Positions 10,330-22,009 are shown, numbered from the stretch's first letter. The stretch: DNA of 64,000 nt from Nannobrachium achirus (GCA_963921795.1 OY997652.1:22712914-22776913), one strand, 5' to 3'. Translations and numbers: made by a program. The notes: generated by a model from the letters alone, not told the origin.

Positions 10330-11092
10330 GATTTTGAAAAACCAAGGGATCGCTGCCAGTCAAGTGACTACTGGCCAATCACAACGCATTTTTCCGTGAC
10401 TTATAAATCCATCCATTTCCTGATGTTGCGCGGCTCAGCTGTTCTTACAGGCTGTAGTGTGTACGTAAAGACCCGTCCCCACCTGCCTCTGATTGGCCTA
10501 GCAACTTCAGTATGTGTGACGCACGTGGAAGCGATGCACATGATTCCCTTGGTCCCCCGTTGCATATGCACCAGAGCCGAAGGAGGCGTCTACCTTTCTA
10601 TGTCTGAGTAACTGTGGTCTCCCTGTATCTCCAGCACTTTTAATAAACGGAAAACATATTTTCAGATGGCACACCAATTTCACAACCAATTTATCAGCTT
10701 TTCTGTTTACTAAAGAGCTAGAGAGAGACTCCCGTTACTAAACAAACACTTAGTTCATTATAACAATCATTTATTTAAACAGAAAAGTACCACTAGAATA
10801 TTTTATGTCTGTGAGCATGTGTGCACAATGAAAATTAATCCTTCTTAAATAGTACAGTGACTAACAACGTATCCTCCTCTTCACAGAATGGTTTCGCATT
10901 CCCATATCACCAACAAAACATTGCTATTTGGATTTCCACGTAGCAAGGCAAAGTCAACACAACAGCAACATCACTACACTACTGGGGGCAGGGGGGCTGC
11001 TCTCAACGATCCCACCTCGCAGGGCTCCACTAGCTAACGATGCTAACTCTCGCCCTAGAAGCAAAAGCAGCAGCCGGGGACTTGACTTACAG
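10330..11092 (+). other. 5' flank of TMEM250, unassigned
   Basis: The sequence contains GGCCAATCACAACGC and GATTGGCCTAG (inverted CCAAT boxes) and several CpGs. I cannot place a transcription start or a non-coding first exon. A possible 3' splice site, CTTGACTTACAG, ends at 11092, but its pyrimidine tract is poor. Confidence 0.35.
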
Positions 11093-11149
11093 TGACGGGG
11101 ACGGCGTGCTGCTGCTGCTGCTACGTGGTGGGGCTCGAATAGCCCACTC

Positions 11150-11569
11150 ATGCCTGTGATCCCCATCCCCCGGCGGGTGCGAAGCTTCCACGGCCCCCAC
11201 ACAACCTGCATGCACACAGCCTGCGGGTCAACGCACGCCAACCAGCTGGTGCGAACCAAGTACAACAACTTTGACCTGTACCTGCGCTCGCGCTGCATGT
11301 ATGGCTTCTTACGGTTCCTCCTCTACTTTGGTTGCAGCCTTCTGACCTCTCTGCTGTGGGTGACACTCTCAGCTGTCTTCTGCCTGCAGTACATCAGTGT
11401 ACGTGTCCTCCTGCGCCTGCAGTACAAGCTGTCGGTCATCCTGCTGTTGTTAGGTCACCGGCGCCTTGACTTCGGGGTGCTCAATGACCTCTTCATCTAC
11501 AGCATGCAGGTCACCATCTTTCTTGTAGGGGGCCTGGGCTGGTGCTTCATGGTGTTTGTGGACATGTAG
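11150..11569 (+). CDS. tmem250: Transmembrane protein 250 (C9orf69 orthologue)
   Basis: A single uninterrupted frame of 139 codons, the same length I recall for human TMEM250. The N-terminal MPVIPIPRRVRSFHGPHTTC, the RTKYNNFDLYLRSR block (residues 35-48) and the C-terminal GGLGWCFMVFVDM are what I recognise the family by. Hydrophobic stretches lie at about 51-88 (GFLRFLLYFGCSLLTSLLW onward), 94-102 and 115-136, so it should be an integral membrane protein. There is no signal peptide. The ATG at 11150 is chosen because homology starts at residue 1, and TAG is at 11567-11569. The whole CDS is in one exon, with any first exon non-coding. The human protein is reported to bind a herpesvirus capsid protein; its normal cellular role is poorly known. 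Codon use is GC-rich compared with the surrounding AT-rich repeats, as expected for a selected gene. Confidence 0.95.
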   Translation: MPVIPIPRRVRSFHGPHTTCMHTACGSTHANQLVRTKYNNFDLYLRSRCMYGFLRFLLYFGCSLLTSLLWVTLSAVFCLQYISVRVLLRLQYKLSVILLLLGHRRLDFGVLNDLFIYSMQVTIFLVGGLGWCFMVFVDM

Positions 11570-13612
11570 CACGATTGGGGGAACATTGATCATGTAAGAG
11601 ACAGTGTACTTTATAGATTCTCTATCCAATCAACGCTGCAACCCAAGCATGGGGGAGAAAGAAAATTTACATTCCTGCAAACCACAGATTTGAAGATTCA
11701 CATATGTTGAATCTCGATTTGTCAAGGCAGGCGTGCAATCAGCAGCAGACTTGAGCAGTGTGAGATGAATGCCCACGCCGAGCGAGTGCCAGTGGTTAGC
11801 ACGCGCCCGCGCTTTGTGATGGCCGGTTTGACAACTCAGCGCTGTACGATTATGGGAATCAGTTATCTACTTTGAAATTGCACATAATAGTACTTGACTT
11901 GGAAATGGTCATGGACATGGTCCGCATCTGGAAACGTTGTTATGCAACCTGTTTTGGGGTTCAGAAACGTCAAGATTCAACGTATCTGGTAGTTTGCAGA
12001 AACTTACAATAACAACGTTTTCTCTTGCGACCAGGCTCATCCACTGTTTCCCAAATCTTCAGAATTGTGTGACTTTGTACAGTAGGGACAGAATCTGCCT
12101 TTTCAATAGTCTGCTTTGTACCCCTCTTTCTACTAATCAGAATGTCCCAAGAACACAGGCTTCGTTCACTAATATGATGGAATCCAATCCAAATGTATGT
12201 TTTGGGACCACCAAATGTAGTATCCTATTAGTCCTGTAGTATTCAGTTAGACTGAAAACATTATCCAAAAGATGGATTGCAATGTCATTTTTCCCATGCC
12301 ATTGTGGATGAACAAAAGAATATTTGGCGTATCAAAATGTGTTATTAGGGGCTATGTCCACAGAAAGCAGAGCTTCCAGAGCCTTTCTGTCATGCATTTC
12401 TACAGTGTTCTTCCTCTCACCACCAAACAAGCATTGCGTTTCAGCGCTCTTGGCGCCCAGTGTTTTTTGCGGATTGCCCTGGGTGCTTCAAGTAGAAAAT
12501 AGTTCGACTTTTAGAAAAGAGCTCTGCTCATCAATTTCACTAAAATGTGATAGGTTCGAACATTGCGTGCATCAATAAACGCTCTGAACACTTCAGTAAG
12601 AAGTACTCTGTCTGGACATGATATCCAAAGTGTTCCTCGCTCAAAAAAACACTTTCTGTGGACATGGCCCCTTAGGGTGTATTGAGTAGGCTTATCCATT
12701 CACATACAGTATGTTTTTATTGTTTTGGTTACAATTTAAGCCTGCATAGCACTCACAGGAGGCTAGGAACTGAATCCTGGCAACTCAGAACCTCTCCCCT
12801 CCTATTCTGTCCACCGTCCAAATCGGTCTTAACAATTCAATCCCGCTTCGTCATTAGACCTGCTGATCTGATTCTGTTCCTTCCTTGGCTGTTCTGACCT
12901 CTGTACCCTTTAACCCTGCATTTCAGTGATAGTACCTACCTGTACCTATTCAGTGACAGGAAATTAAATCCGATTGTATAGTGATATGTTACCCGTTATT
13001 GGACCTCAGTCAGTTAACTTGAATGACTTCTCTAAATAAGTTTAAGTTCAAGTTCTCTAAATAATGATGAATGCAAGGAGCCTGCATTCCCTCCATTTTA
13101 AATCATTGTAAGTTTGTTCTTTCTGTCTGTCTGTCTGTCTTTCTTTTCAGTTTCTTTTACCTTCTGTCTCGCTTTCTGGCAGCCTCAAGGGCACTCATGG
13201 AGTTTTGTTTCCTCAACTGCTATTCCACTGGCTTCTTGTAATGTGTCCCCTACTGTACTTGTAGTCATATCCATGCCAAAGTCTGTTATATTTGTCTGTG
13301 GAGAATGAAAATCTGCATGAGAATTGAGAACATTGAAATTCCTGTCAGATTGTCCAAAAGAATAGTTTATACTGTTAACAAAGTATGAAACGGTGTGATT
13401 GGATTATGACGTTGGGTGCAATACTAAATGTTTTATGTTTCCCAAATATTTTATTAAGGGGTGCCAGTTGGCATACAATAAAGGGCAACTGTGCAAGGTG
13501 GCTAATTCTTAATCTGTTAAGGAAAACTGACGACAATTATAACACAGACTTGCATTATGACTGTGTCATGCAAGATTTTAATATGTGCCAAAATAAACAA
13601 CAGTTGGTGTGC
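11570..13612 (+). other. tmem250: Probable long 3' UTR of tmem250
   Basis: This is about 2 kb of sequence free of MITEs, SINEs and long microsatellites directly after the stop codon, in contrast with the repeat density elsewhere. It holds AATAAA words at 12574, 13477 and 13592. No other gene is visible on either strand. The extent is inferred. Confidence 0.5.
13592..13597 (+). terminator. tmem250: Candidate poly(A) signal
   Basis: AATAAA is followed 6-20 bases later by a GU-rich stretch (CAGTTGGTGTGCT), the usual downstream element. AATAAA at 13477-13482 is an alternative. Confidence 0.45.
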
Positions 13613-13619
13613 TAAGAGT

Positions 13620-14060
13620 ACCATGTTGCCAAGTTGAGGCAAGCCTTATGTGTGACAACATAATACACCGGAATGAAGTGATGTCATTTGTGTTCGATAG
13701 AGCGACCAATTAAGTGAGTTTAAATGTCTTTAAAGTTATCATTTGAAAATGAATTACATTAATGGGGGCAAAATGTGATTCCATTAGTCATTTTTTTATT
13801 TGTAAAGTTAAATCAGTTGGAAACCAAATAGTTTAGTGTTTGTATATACATATGTTTGTGTATGTACAGTATGTGTGTACACATACACACAAACGCGTCT
13901 TGCGTACGTAAGTGAATGCATGTTGAAATATTGACCTAGTAACACTTGACATGCCTCAGCCATTGTTTGTCATGAGACTACGTAGCAGTTGAAACATGGT
14001 TACTTTTGGGTCAAGTGATCCATTAGTTGCACTTCACACGGTCCCAGAACCCCTCTCTCT
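13620..14060. other. Anonymous sequence
   Basis: Contains a short TATATACATATG/GTGTACACATACAC region near 13845-13890. No gene recognised. Confidence 0.5.
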
Positions 14061-14269
14061 CTCTCTCTGACAGGCGGCTCTGTTTGGCTTCCCTCGGCAT
14101 ACAATGAGCAACCACAACCAGACACCTCCCTCCCCTGCCAACCATAACAATGGCACTGGCTGTGTCCCAATCACCTTATATAGCCTCCTGCTCACATGGC
14201 CTAAAGTGGGCCTACATGATCTTAGAAGGACAAGAAAAATGTTAAATGTACCAACAGAATCCTAGCCAG

Positions 14270-15270
14270 CCAGGACTTGTCCCATACGCCGTGAAATCGT
14301 CAGTGTTCATTTAACTGAGAGGGTAAACGTGGACCTTTACAGGTCCCTCTGGGTCCATGATTACACTCGGTGTTAGATCAACACTGCTGATTTATTGTGC
14401 ATTAGTAGCCATGAGGGAAAGCGAGGACATGGTGTAATAGTCTGCACTCATTCTCCACCTCCATGATATTGTCAGTTGTTATGAGTATCGCCCCAGGGCA
14501 ATAGTTTGTATGCGGTTTTTGGCAATTAATGTTTTTTCATATTCCCTTTTTTAACCACATGAACCCTAGTATTCAACGCAAAGTGTTGTGTCGTGAGCTT
14601 GTAGGTCCGCTATTTCCCCCGCTATTTGATGTACAACAAAACATTCAGGGGGCAAAGTGGTCATTAAACTACTATCTGCTAATACAAGTAAACACCGTGA
14701 AGGGCCAGAGAGATGTCATGGTTGAGCCTAAAAACACACGCTCCCATTACGTTGATCCTGGTAGGTGGCCTGCCCTGACTGAGACATGCTCAAGAAGGCT
14801 GGCAGGCTGTGAGTGACTGTAACAATATCGCATTGTTCTGAGGATCAACACATCATATGCCTCATACCAGTCACATTTGACAGCCCAGTAGGACCAGGGG
14901 TGAATTGGAAGACTTGGAACTGACATGTAATAACAGTTCAACGCAGGTATTCTGTCGCACACACAGTTATACACGGCTGCTTTTTCTTTCTTTTCTTTTC
15001 TTTTTTGAGAAAGTATTTATGAAACATGAAAAAAAGGTTTCCCATTGCTAACTCATGTATCTTGTTTGTAAATTGTTATTTGAAAGCTTCCATGTTTAAA
15101 GGGCTCTTGGTTTTATTTAATTCTGTCATTCAGTCTGTCTTTTATTGCAGATAATGTGACAGAATACTCAGTGGTGTGTGTGAAAACAACTGCTTTGCTT
15201 ACAGTATGTAAGGAAGCATTTAGACACACAGTCCCTTAGCAGTTATTGTATTAGGTGTGTTTCTTACAGT
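14270..15270. other. Anonymous sequence with a half core hairpin
   Basis: GTCGTGAGCTTGTAGGTCCG followed by CTATTTCCCC at about 14590 is a right-half core hairpin. Otherwise there is only a pyrimidine-rich TTTTCTTTC run near 14985. Confidence 0.5.
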
Positions 15271-15274
15271 GGTT

Positions 15275-15420
15275 ATCAAAATTAGGTCCAGTTTAATGAA
15301 AAATGCATACATCTTATATTTTGGGGGTCCCCGGCACAGAAGCTTTTCAGATGGGGGTCCGCGGCCAAATACATAGCAATGTGGGGATCTTTGACTTGAA
15401 AATGTTTGAGAACCACTTTG
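15275..15420. mobile_element. hAT-like MITE fragment, 'ggttctcaaa' type
   Basis: GTGGTTATCAAAATTAGGTC at the left and GAAAATGTTTGAGAACCAC at the right are inverted. Between them are GGGGGTCCCCGGC and GGGGGTCCGCGGCC. Confidence 0.6.
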
Positions 15421-15453
15421 TGTACAGTCACTGGCTACACAAACTTATTCAAC

Positions 15454-15613
<160 letters not shown>

Positions 15614-15789
15614 TCAGGTCGTAGGTTACATTTATATTGTGACATACTGTAGTTGGCTTCCACACAGGTTCTGTAGGTCATTCTTCTTGCACCACTGGAA
15701 CTTCTCTTTTGTAAGGCTCTGAACCCAAAAGTGGTGCAGAAGAGTGCTCCTATACAGTAGCCTATCCTGTTTGTGTAATTCATTGTAGC

Positions 15790-16350
15790 CTAGCAACTAC
15801 AGCAGTATTTAGCATCAGGAATAGATAATTTAATCTTTCCTTTCTTCTATTCTCTTTAGAAACTGCTTTAGTAGCTCAGGTTATTTTCAAAAGAATAGCC
15901 TGCCATTACAGGGAAGCATACGCTTTTTATGTAGCCTACAGTAGGCTATTAAACTGTTTATCTTGAATATGTTAAAAAAAAATGTTTTAAAAGTCCTAAG
16001 CAACAAGGTTGTGTAGCTGTCTATAGCCTACTGAAAGCTGTAGGGAGGTGAATGTGGGTTAGAACATTATTGCTTCAGTAAAGAAAAGTTGACTTGAGGT
16101 CATGACAGGCAGTTTAGTGCTCATAATTTAGGAGAGTGGCACACATGCGCATCATGTAGCCTAAACTGTCATCACATGAGGCCACGTGAGGTGACCACAC
16201 ACATGTCAATTTGCTTTAAAAGCACACAGCGCCCATCATGCTGCTGCTGTCGCTGTCCTATTTATAGTGGCCCGCGCGAATTCGCTTCCATATCACCCTT
16301 TAATAACATTTAAACCGAATACATCTCCCCAGTGAGTGCGGCAATACCGC
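15790..16350. other. Anonymous sequence rich in GTAGCCTA words
   Basis: Short GTAGCCTAC/GTAGGCTA words recur (15930-15945, 16026, 16157), a local compositional habit seen across the window. No gene found. Confidence 0.5.
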
Positions 16351-16360
16351 ACACCTTTAA

Positions 16361-17001
16361 AGCTGCAATCCGGAACTTAATTTAATGAATAACTTGTCAT
16401 TAATTTTCACCAATATTTATACTGTTAATGTTAAAGGAATAGTTCACCCCCAAAACGTTTTTTTTTTCTTTTTTTTTTTCTATCGATTAGACTACTCTCC
16501 CCATGGGGATTTGAGTGAGTCCAATCATTGTCATTGTTTTTGTCACATAAATCAATACTTTGAATTTACCCCCAGCCCAATTTATTCCGGGTGGAGACAC
16601 AAATGCATTTTAATCAGTTGGGGTAGGCCTACATTTATTATAATCAAATTGTCTTAGGAATGCAACAAAAACAAATATGATTTGACTCAATTCTCCATGG
16701 GGTGAGTAAGAGTAATCGATAGAACATTTTTAATTTTGGGGGTGAACTATATAGCCTATTCCTTTAAGGCTTTTAATACAATATCTTGTTGGGAATGGGA
16801 AGAAGTAGCACTGCCTGAAGCTCATATGCGCAATGTCTCCCTCGTGGACATAAGGGGGACTGCCTCGGGGCGAGAGGTAGCCTACGTGGTGGTCTCTCTC
16901 TCTCGCGATGCGGGACTGACTGTCTGTCTGTGGCCGGGAGTTGACACGACATCCACGGCCACGTTCGAATCCCGGCCGGGTGGGTAGGAGGACGTGCAGC
17001 T
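16361..17001. mobile_element. TTAA-flanked MITE, 'agctgcaat' family, copy 2
   Basis: It is bounded by TTAA at 16357-16360 and 17002-17005. The left end AGCTGCAATCCGG answers the right end GTGCAGCT only in its last bases. It is interrupted by a second MITE at 16435-16763. Near the right end, CACGTTCGAATCCCGGCCGG is B-box/T-arm-like. Confidence 0.7.
16435..16763. mobile_element. TTAA-flanked MITE, 'aggaatagttcaccc' family, copy 1, nested
   Basis: The left end AGGAATAGTTCACCCCCAAA and right end TTTGGGGGTGAACTATATAG then CCTATTCCT are inverted, with TTAA at 16431-16434 and 16764-16767. Inner arms pair CCATGGGGATTTGAG with CTCAATTCTCCATGG. A copy is at 28915-29230. Confidence 0.85.
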
Positions 17002-17198
17002 TTAAGATCGATGCAGAGTGAGACAGAGAGAGTGCCTCGAGTTCATGTGACAGTAATAAAGGTGCATAATTCAGCTCGCTACGGTATGAGCTAACAGTGA
17101 GTACAGTGCTGTGCTGCTGAAAGTAGACCGCATAGTATGGGCGCGTGCACTAGCTAGTAGTAGGCTATCATTCACGACATACACACCGTAGACTACAG

Positions 17199-17552
17199 CA
17201 GTGGTTCCCAAACTTTTTAGCCCCAAAAAAGAGAGATTATTAGACGTTTGCCCCGGGACCCCAGTAGATATTTTCACTACTTCTTAAACATTTGTTTTCA
17301 ATTTATGGATAAAAAAAAAAACATATTGTAGACCTATGTATTCATGACATTTTTTAGATAAATCATTGCATTTTATTCATGAAAATATTTTAATGATTAT
17401 TATTTTTTTGAAAAAAGTTTTTGAAACAATATGCCTAATAATTCAAAACAATGTAGATGTCACAAGAAAAGAAAATTAGGGACCCATGATATGAAAACGT
17501 GTTCGCGACCCACAAATGGGTCCCCGAGTCCGACCCAGTGTTTGGGAACCAC
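17199..17552. mobile_element. hAT-like MITE, 'cagtggttcccaaac' family
   Basis: CAGTGGTTCCCAAACTTTTT at the left faces GTGTTTGGGAACCAC at the right. The interior contains GGGACCCCAGTAG and GCGACCCACAAATGGGTCCC. No clean 8-bp duplication was found. Confidence 0.75.
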
Positions 17553-17561
17553 GTGCACTAG

Positions 17562-17666
<105 letters not shown>

Positions 17667-17841
17667 GTACAGTATAATGACGCTGCTGGCGTTTCATCCA
17701 AAATGTCTGTGTCTTTAAAAAAAAAAGTGTTTTAGTGAATGCCATGGCGAATGATGTCAGGCTGCGCGCACTTCATATACTGTTCATGTGAGCGGCGTTC
17801 ACTTCCTGCACAGCGAGACACGCACGTCGCAAAGAGAAGAG

Positions 17842-17869
17842 AGAGAGTGTGTGTGGGAGAGAGAGAGAG

Positions 17870-17902
<33 letters not shown>
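17842..17902. repeat. (GA)n microsatellite
   Basis: GAGAGA units with single GTGTGT and GCGA interruptions. Confidence 0.95.
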
Positions 17903-17904
<2 letters not shown>

Positions 17905-18041
17905 ACAGTGATGATGGGGACGATCAGTGACCAAGCCGTAGTGACAGAGTGACCAAAGCGAGGTGGAAACAGGGCCTGTACTAACATTATAGGCGGAACC
18001 TGACAACTTTACAGTAGATCTGAATACGTAGAGAGACTACT

Positions 18042-18260
18042 GTATCCCATAAGCCTACCTCATCCCTCCCGTGCCAACTGACAGCCGCATTCTATGGAGG
18101 AGCAGCAACATATCGGGTAAATATATGATCATATCCTCCACTCTCACTCGCTCTCTCAGCCTTCACATATCAACTCCGGGAGTGTGCTAAATGTAACCAA
18201 ATGGACCCTGTGAAGGGTCCATTTGGTTACATTTAGTACACTCCCGGAGTTATGGGATAC
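18042..18260. repeat. Palindrome with a 37-bp-arm hairpin and outer arms
   Basis: Arms 18172-18208 and 18215-18251 (AACTCCGGGAGTGTGCTAAA onward) pair with one mismatch around a 6-base loop. An outer pair, GTATCCCATAA at 18042 and TTATGGGATAC at 18250, encloses 119 unrelated bases on the left side only, as if something inserted into one arm. Confidence 0.85.
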
Positions 18261-18269
18261 CGCTGTTGC

Positions 18270-19360
18270 CTTTATCTTTACAGTGCATGCATAGTGATTT
18301 GTGTGACGCATAGCCCGTGTAGGTTTCTTTATTTTACAGTTTCTTTATTTTATTTTCTCGCATCCTTTTTTATGATCGATAACGTTACAGTTGAGCCTGT
18401 CCGGCCACCGATGATCTGCTGACTGTACAGTGTACACTATGACTGGTCAATGTGGGTTGAACTTGAAACAGTTCAACTATTGGGTGTTTAACTTTTATAG
18501 CCAATATTTTATGAAATGTTGATAATGATGTCCTGCTGTATGAACTATAGTTGTTGTAGCGCAAATATAGACTAGGCTACTTAGCGATTTGAATGAATGT
18601 AGATGAGTGTATAAACTGGCTGTCCACCAACAGTTCTCACTTTTAAATAGCTTTAGCTTAGCCCTACTGTTATCAAGGCTACAGTTTGTTTCAATGGAAT
18701 GAATGGAGAAAGTGACATGACATTATTATCGGTCGTTGCGTCACGATAAACTTACAAAAAAAGAGCAAAAACGCAGCCCCTCTCCACCCATAAGCAGAGT
18801 AGGCTATAGCCTAGCCTAACATTCTATGTTTCATTATGTGTCACTGTCTGAGTGTCTGCTCAATCATGAAAAATAGAGTAAATAGATGTTATGATTGATG
18901 TCATATATAGAGTATCAAGCATTCAGTGTCAATATTTATATTCAACTAGAATTAGCTTAGCTGTCACAGCTGAGTTGATGTTAATGCAAGTCTATTAAAT
19001 ACACATAATATAGCTGGCAGCTCATATTGTGCATTCTCATCATATGACATGCAACTGTAGCTGCTACACAAGTTAACCAACTAAACAAAAAAGTTGTAAA
19101 ACAGTTGAATGCCCTAATGCCACCATATAGTTAAAGGGGGAGAAAAAAAGAAAAGAAAATAATGGCTGCAACCACAATCACCAAATAAAAGAGCTAACCT
19201 TTATTTCAGTAGCAGCTGTGTGCATTAGCATTGAGCTGAAAGTCTTGATCACAACCCACCACTGTTGTTCAAAGCTTTCTATTGGCTGTCTGTTTGTGGA
19301 GCGGTTTACCTCGCATGAACCCTGACATCTGACTCTACGCACAATGGCTTTTCTCCTGCA
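18270..19360. other. Anonymous sequence
   Basis: No gene or dispersed repeat recognised. Several TAGGCTATAGCCTA-type words occur near 18800. Confidence 0.5.
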
Positions 19361-19445
19361 GTGCGTGTGTGTGTGAGTGAGTGAGTGAGTGTGAGTGTGA
19401 GTGTGTGTGTGTGTACACGTGTGTACATGTGTGTGTACATGTGTA
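19361..19445. repeat. Mixed (GTGA)n and (TG)n
   Basis: GTGAGTGAGTGAGTGAG passes into TG units with GTACATGTG interruptions. Confidence 0.9.
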
Positions 19446-19789
19446 CAGTATGCGGCTAGACAGCGTGTAGCTTGTGGCAATTTCTTCATTTCCTGTCAGT
19501 TCCTTCTCTGTGCACTCACTCTCCCTACTGCTTTGGTTACTGGAGTTACTACGCCTCTTTGCCACTTCTCTTGTGTCATGTGTTTCCTTTTCGAGATGGC
19601 TATCAAAGCCCTGTTTTATTGGTAATAGCTAAATAGTCCACATTTCATTATTGCCATGTGGGCATAGCAGCCATCTTCCTCCTACTTCCTATGACGTCCC
19701 CGAGTGTGTAACTACAGAATGTGTGTATAACGTACAGTGAAATGCCTCTGATCCTCCCATTCTCATAACCCATAACAGTTATCACATAT

Positions 19790-20032
19790 CGTCGGGCAGA
19801 AACCTCGTATGTCCAAAGCCGTTTGTTTTGTATTTATCATTTTAAAATTGATTTAAACTAGTGGAAACAGCTGATCTACAAGCACACAACGCCTCGCACC
19901 GCAAAGCGTTGTGTGCTTGTAGATCTGCTATTTTCACTAGTTATGTGGGACAGTATTGTATGATGAGACTTCACTTTACTTCACATTTGAAACTTGGAGA
20001 TACAAGGTTTCTGCCGGACAGTGACGAATGAC
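19790..20032. mobile_element. MITE, 'cgtcgggcagaaacctcgt' family, copy 1
   Basis: CGTCGGGCAGAAACCTCGTA at the left answers ACAAGGTTTCTGCCGGACAG at the right. A full core hairpin is at the centre. The palindrome extends through ACTAGTGGAAA/TTTTCACTAGT beside the core. Confidence 0.85.
19857..19942. repeat. Core hairpin with a compensatory stem change
   Basis: The stem reads CTACAAGCACACAACGCC against GTTGTGTGCTTGTAG. The usual AGCTCAC/GTGAGCT pair is replaced by AGCACAC/GTGTGCT on both arms, so pairing is kept. Confidence 0.95.
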
Positions 20033-20119
20033 GATATATGCTGGATGTAAAGTAAGCCGACAGCTCCAAACCCTACAGTTGGATAGGATACAACAGAATA
20101 ACCTGTTGTTTACCATTTT

Positions 20120-20228
20120 AAACCATATAGCCTGTACTTTGTTGACGACTGGAGTCCCACAGGGGTCTAATACTTGGTGCCGTCCTTTTTTCCCTCTACA
20201 CCAAGCATTGGGATGGGCCGTGAGCTGA
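20120..20228 (+). pseudogene. LINE reverse-transcriptase fragment
   Basis: The frame reads CTLLTTGVPQGSNTWCRPFF. TTGVPQGS is the conserved PQG-containing motif of non-LTR reverse transcriptases. The following residues only fit the family after a frameshift, and no other RT motif is nearby. Confidence 0.6.
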
Positions 20229-20285
20229 ATGTTCACCTATTTTCGCAGAATGTTCACCTATTTTCGCAGAATGCTCACCTACTAT
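20228..20285 (+). repeat. 21-bp tandem repeat, about 2.5 copies
   Basis: GAATGTTCACCTATTTTCGC repeats directly, and a third partial unit begins GAATGCTCACCTA. Confidence 0.9.
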
Positions 20286-20451
20286 GATATGTCCATGAAT
20301 AGGGACACTATGGGACTCATGAGGTTAATCCCCCCAAGGGTGAAATTCAGATATGTAGTAGCAGTATGTAAATCCAGTTTGTACGATATGAGTTGTACTA
20401 TGAACAATTAAAGTAGCCTTAAGTTCACTGTTTCGTTCAGAAAAGCGCAAG

Positions 20452-20475
20452 CCCCCCCCCCCCCCCCCCCCCCCC
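20452..20475. repeat. 24-base C run
   Basis: Uninterrupted C. Confidence 0.9.
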
Positions 20476-20637
20476 TTACCTCCCTTTCAGATTTAAATCG
20501 AAGTGTGTGTGTGAGTCTCTTTTGTTAGCTGCATTAAGTCTCAGCTTTCCCTCATCTCAAAATAACATGGATGAAAAGATCAGGGTGGAATTGTTCACGC
20601 TTCTTTTGAGTCGACAGAACAATCTGAAACCATAGGT

Positions 20638-20835
<198 letters not shown>

Positions 20836-21141
20836 CGCGCCTGTGGTGTGTGCATGTATGTGTGTGTCAGCCTATAGGCAACACAAGGACAGCTCTTATC
20901 TGGGTGTTTATGACATTCTCCCCCCGCCCCCCCTCCCCCTCCTTGCTGGGAAGTCATTTCAGGGTAATGTGGGTTTGTACTGCCAAGTTTCTATCTTCAA
21001 TGTTTAACACAACATACATGGAAAATGTGTGGGACTTTTTTTTTTTTCTCTCTCTTTCTTTCTAAACGGAGGCCTTCAACGCCGCCCGTCTTTGACTTGG
21101 ACGCCTGCCAAAGGTTTGTGATTGCTCTCAACAGCTGTATT

Positions 21142-21142
<1 letters not shown>

Positions 21143-21193
<51 letters not shown>

Positions 21194-21305
21194 TGTGTGC
21201 GTCTGTGTGTACAGTAGGTGTCTCTGTGTGTGTGTGTGTGTGTGCGTGTGTGTGCGCGTCTGTGTGTGCGTGCATGCCTGTGGTGTGCGTGTCTGTGTGC
21301 ATGCC
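21143..21305. repeat. Interrupted (TG)n
   Basis: TG blocks are separated by TACGTGTGTGCG, GTACAGTAGG and GCATGC words. Confidence 0.9.
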
Positions 21306-21409
21306 ATGTCCTGGGATGCCCTTCCTCCATAGGCCCCACAGTACATAACATTCCACAAGGGGGCCGAGGGTTGGGGGGAAGTGGGGAGTGTCGAGATGAG
21401 TTCAGCTAG

Positions 21410-21427
21410 GGCACACACACATGCACG

Positions 21428-21462
<35 letters not shown>

Positions 21463-21471
21463 GCGCGCGCT
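21410..21471. repeat. (CA)n ending in (CG)n
   Basis: CA units, then GCGCGCGCGC, a possible Z-DNA-forming run. Confidence 0.95.
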
Positions 21472-21639
21472 GGACATAACTGAGAGAGAGACGAGCAGCA
21501 TGGCAGGGAGGAAAGGACAGGTTTTGAGTTAACTTGGTTTATTTGTCCCCGGCTTTGTCAGACACCTGATAGAACGGTACACGGCGAAAGTCCTCGTGGT
21601 CATTTAATCCATTAAGACCTGTAATTATTAATACTTTAG

Positions 21640-22005
21640 CTATTGAAAAATACCAGATATAAAAGCTCACGGTGCCGCGCTGCAAGCTTGTAGATCAGCT
21701 ATTTTTTGAAAAATCGTGAAAACCTTTGCAAATCTTTGAATATACCTTTGTAAAAGCCAACGTTTGTAACTTAAATATTTGGGGGTCCTTGACATGAAAA
21801 AGTTTGAGCACCACTGACATAGAAACATGCGTTTTTCAAAAAGACTAGAAGGATTTTGAAGACATTTATAGAATCGGGTCAAAACAAGTATTCAAAGTCT
21901 TGCACAAATTTTAACGTTTTTTTCAAAAATAGCAGATCTACAAGCTCACAGCGCTGTGAGCTTGTAGATCTGCTATTTTTTAACAATTAAAGCATAAAAT
22001 AATGG
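21640..22005. mobile_element. Composite MITE remnant with 1.5 core hairpins, copy 1
   Basis: A right-half core hairpin (GCAAGCTTGTAGATCAGC) is followed by CTTTGAATATACCTTTG, GGGGGTCCTTGACATG, TTTGAGCACCACTGACATAG and a full hairpin at 21924-21981. The same parts in the same order occur at 42940-43320. Confidence 0.75.
21924..21981. repeat. Core hairpin, short-apex form
   Basis: CAAAAATAGCAGATCTACAA through AGCGCT to TTGTAGATCTGCTATTTTT pairs without mismatch. The apex is only AGCGCT. Confidence 0.95.
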
Positions 22006-22009
22006 TTAA

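Noticed and set aside
10954-11366. Antisense open frames over the tmem250 coding region
   Set aside because: They are shadows of the GC-rich sense exon; the plus-strand frame has clear homology.
14058-14265. Possible coding exon after a CT-rich acceptor CTCTCTCTGACAG at 14073, opening AALFGFPRHTMSNHNQ
   Set aside because: The frame is short, I recognise no family, there is no matching donor, and the pyrimidine tract is a simple (CT)n.
21062-21145. Possible exon with [14 protein letters not shown]
   Set aside because: It has no recognisable homology, is flanked by a T run and a (TG)n tract, and its sense strand cannot be decided.
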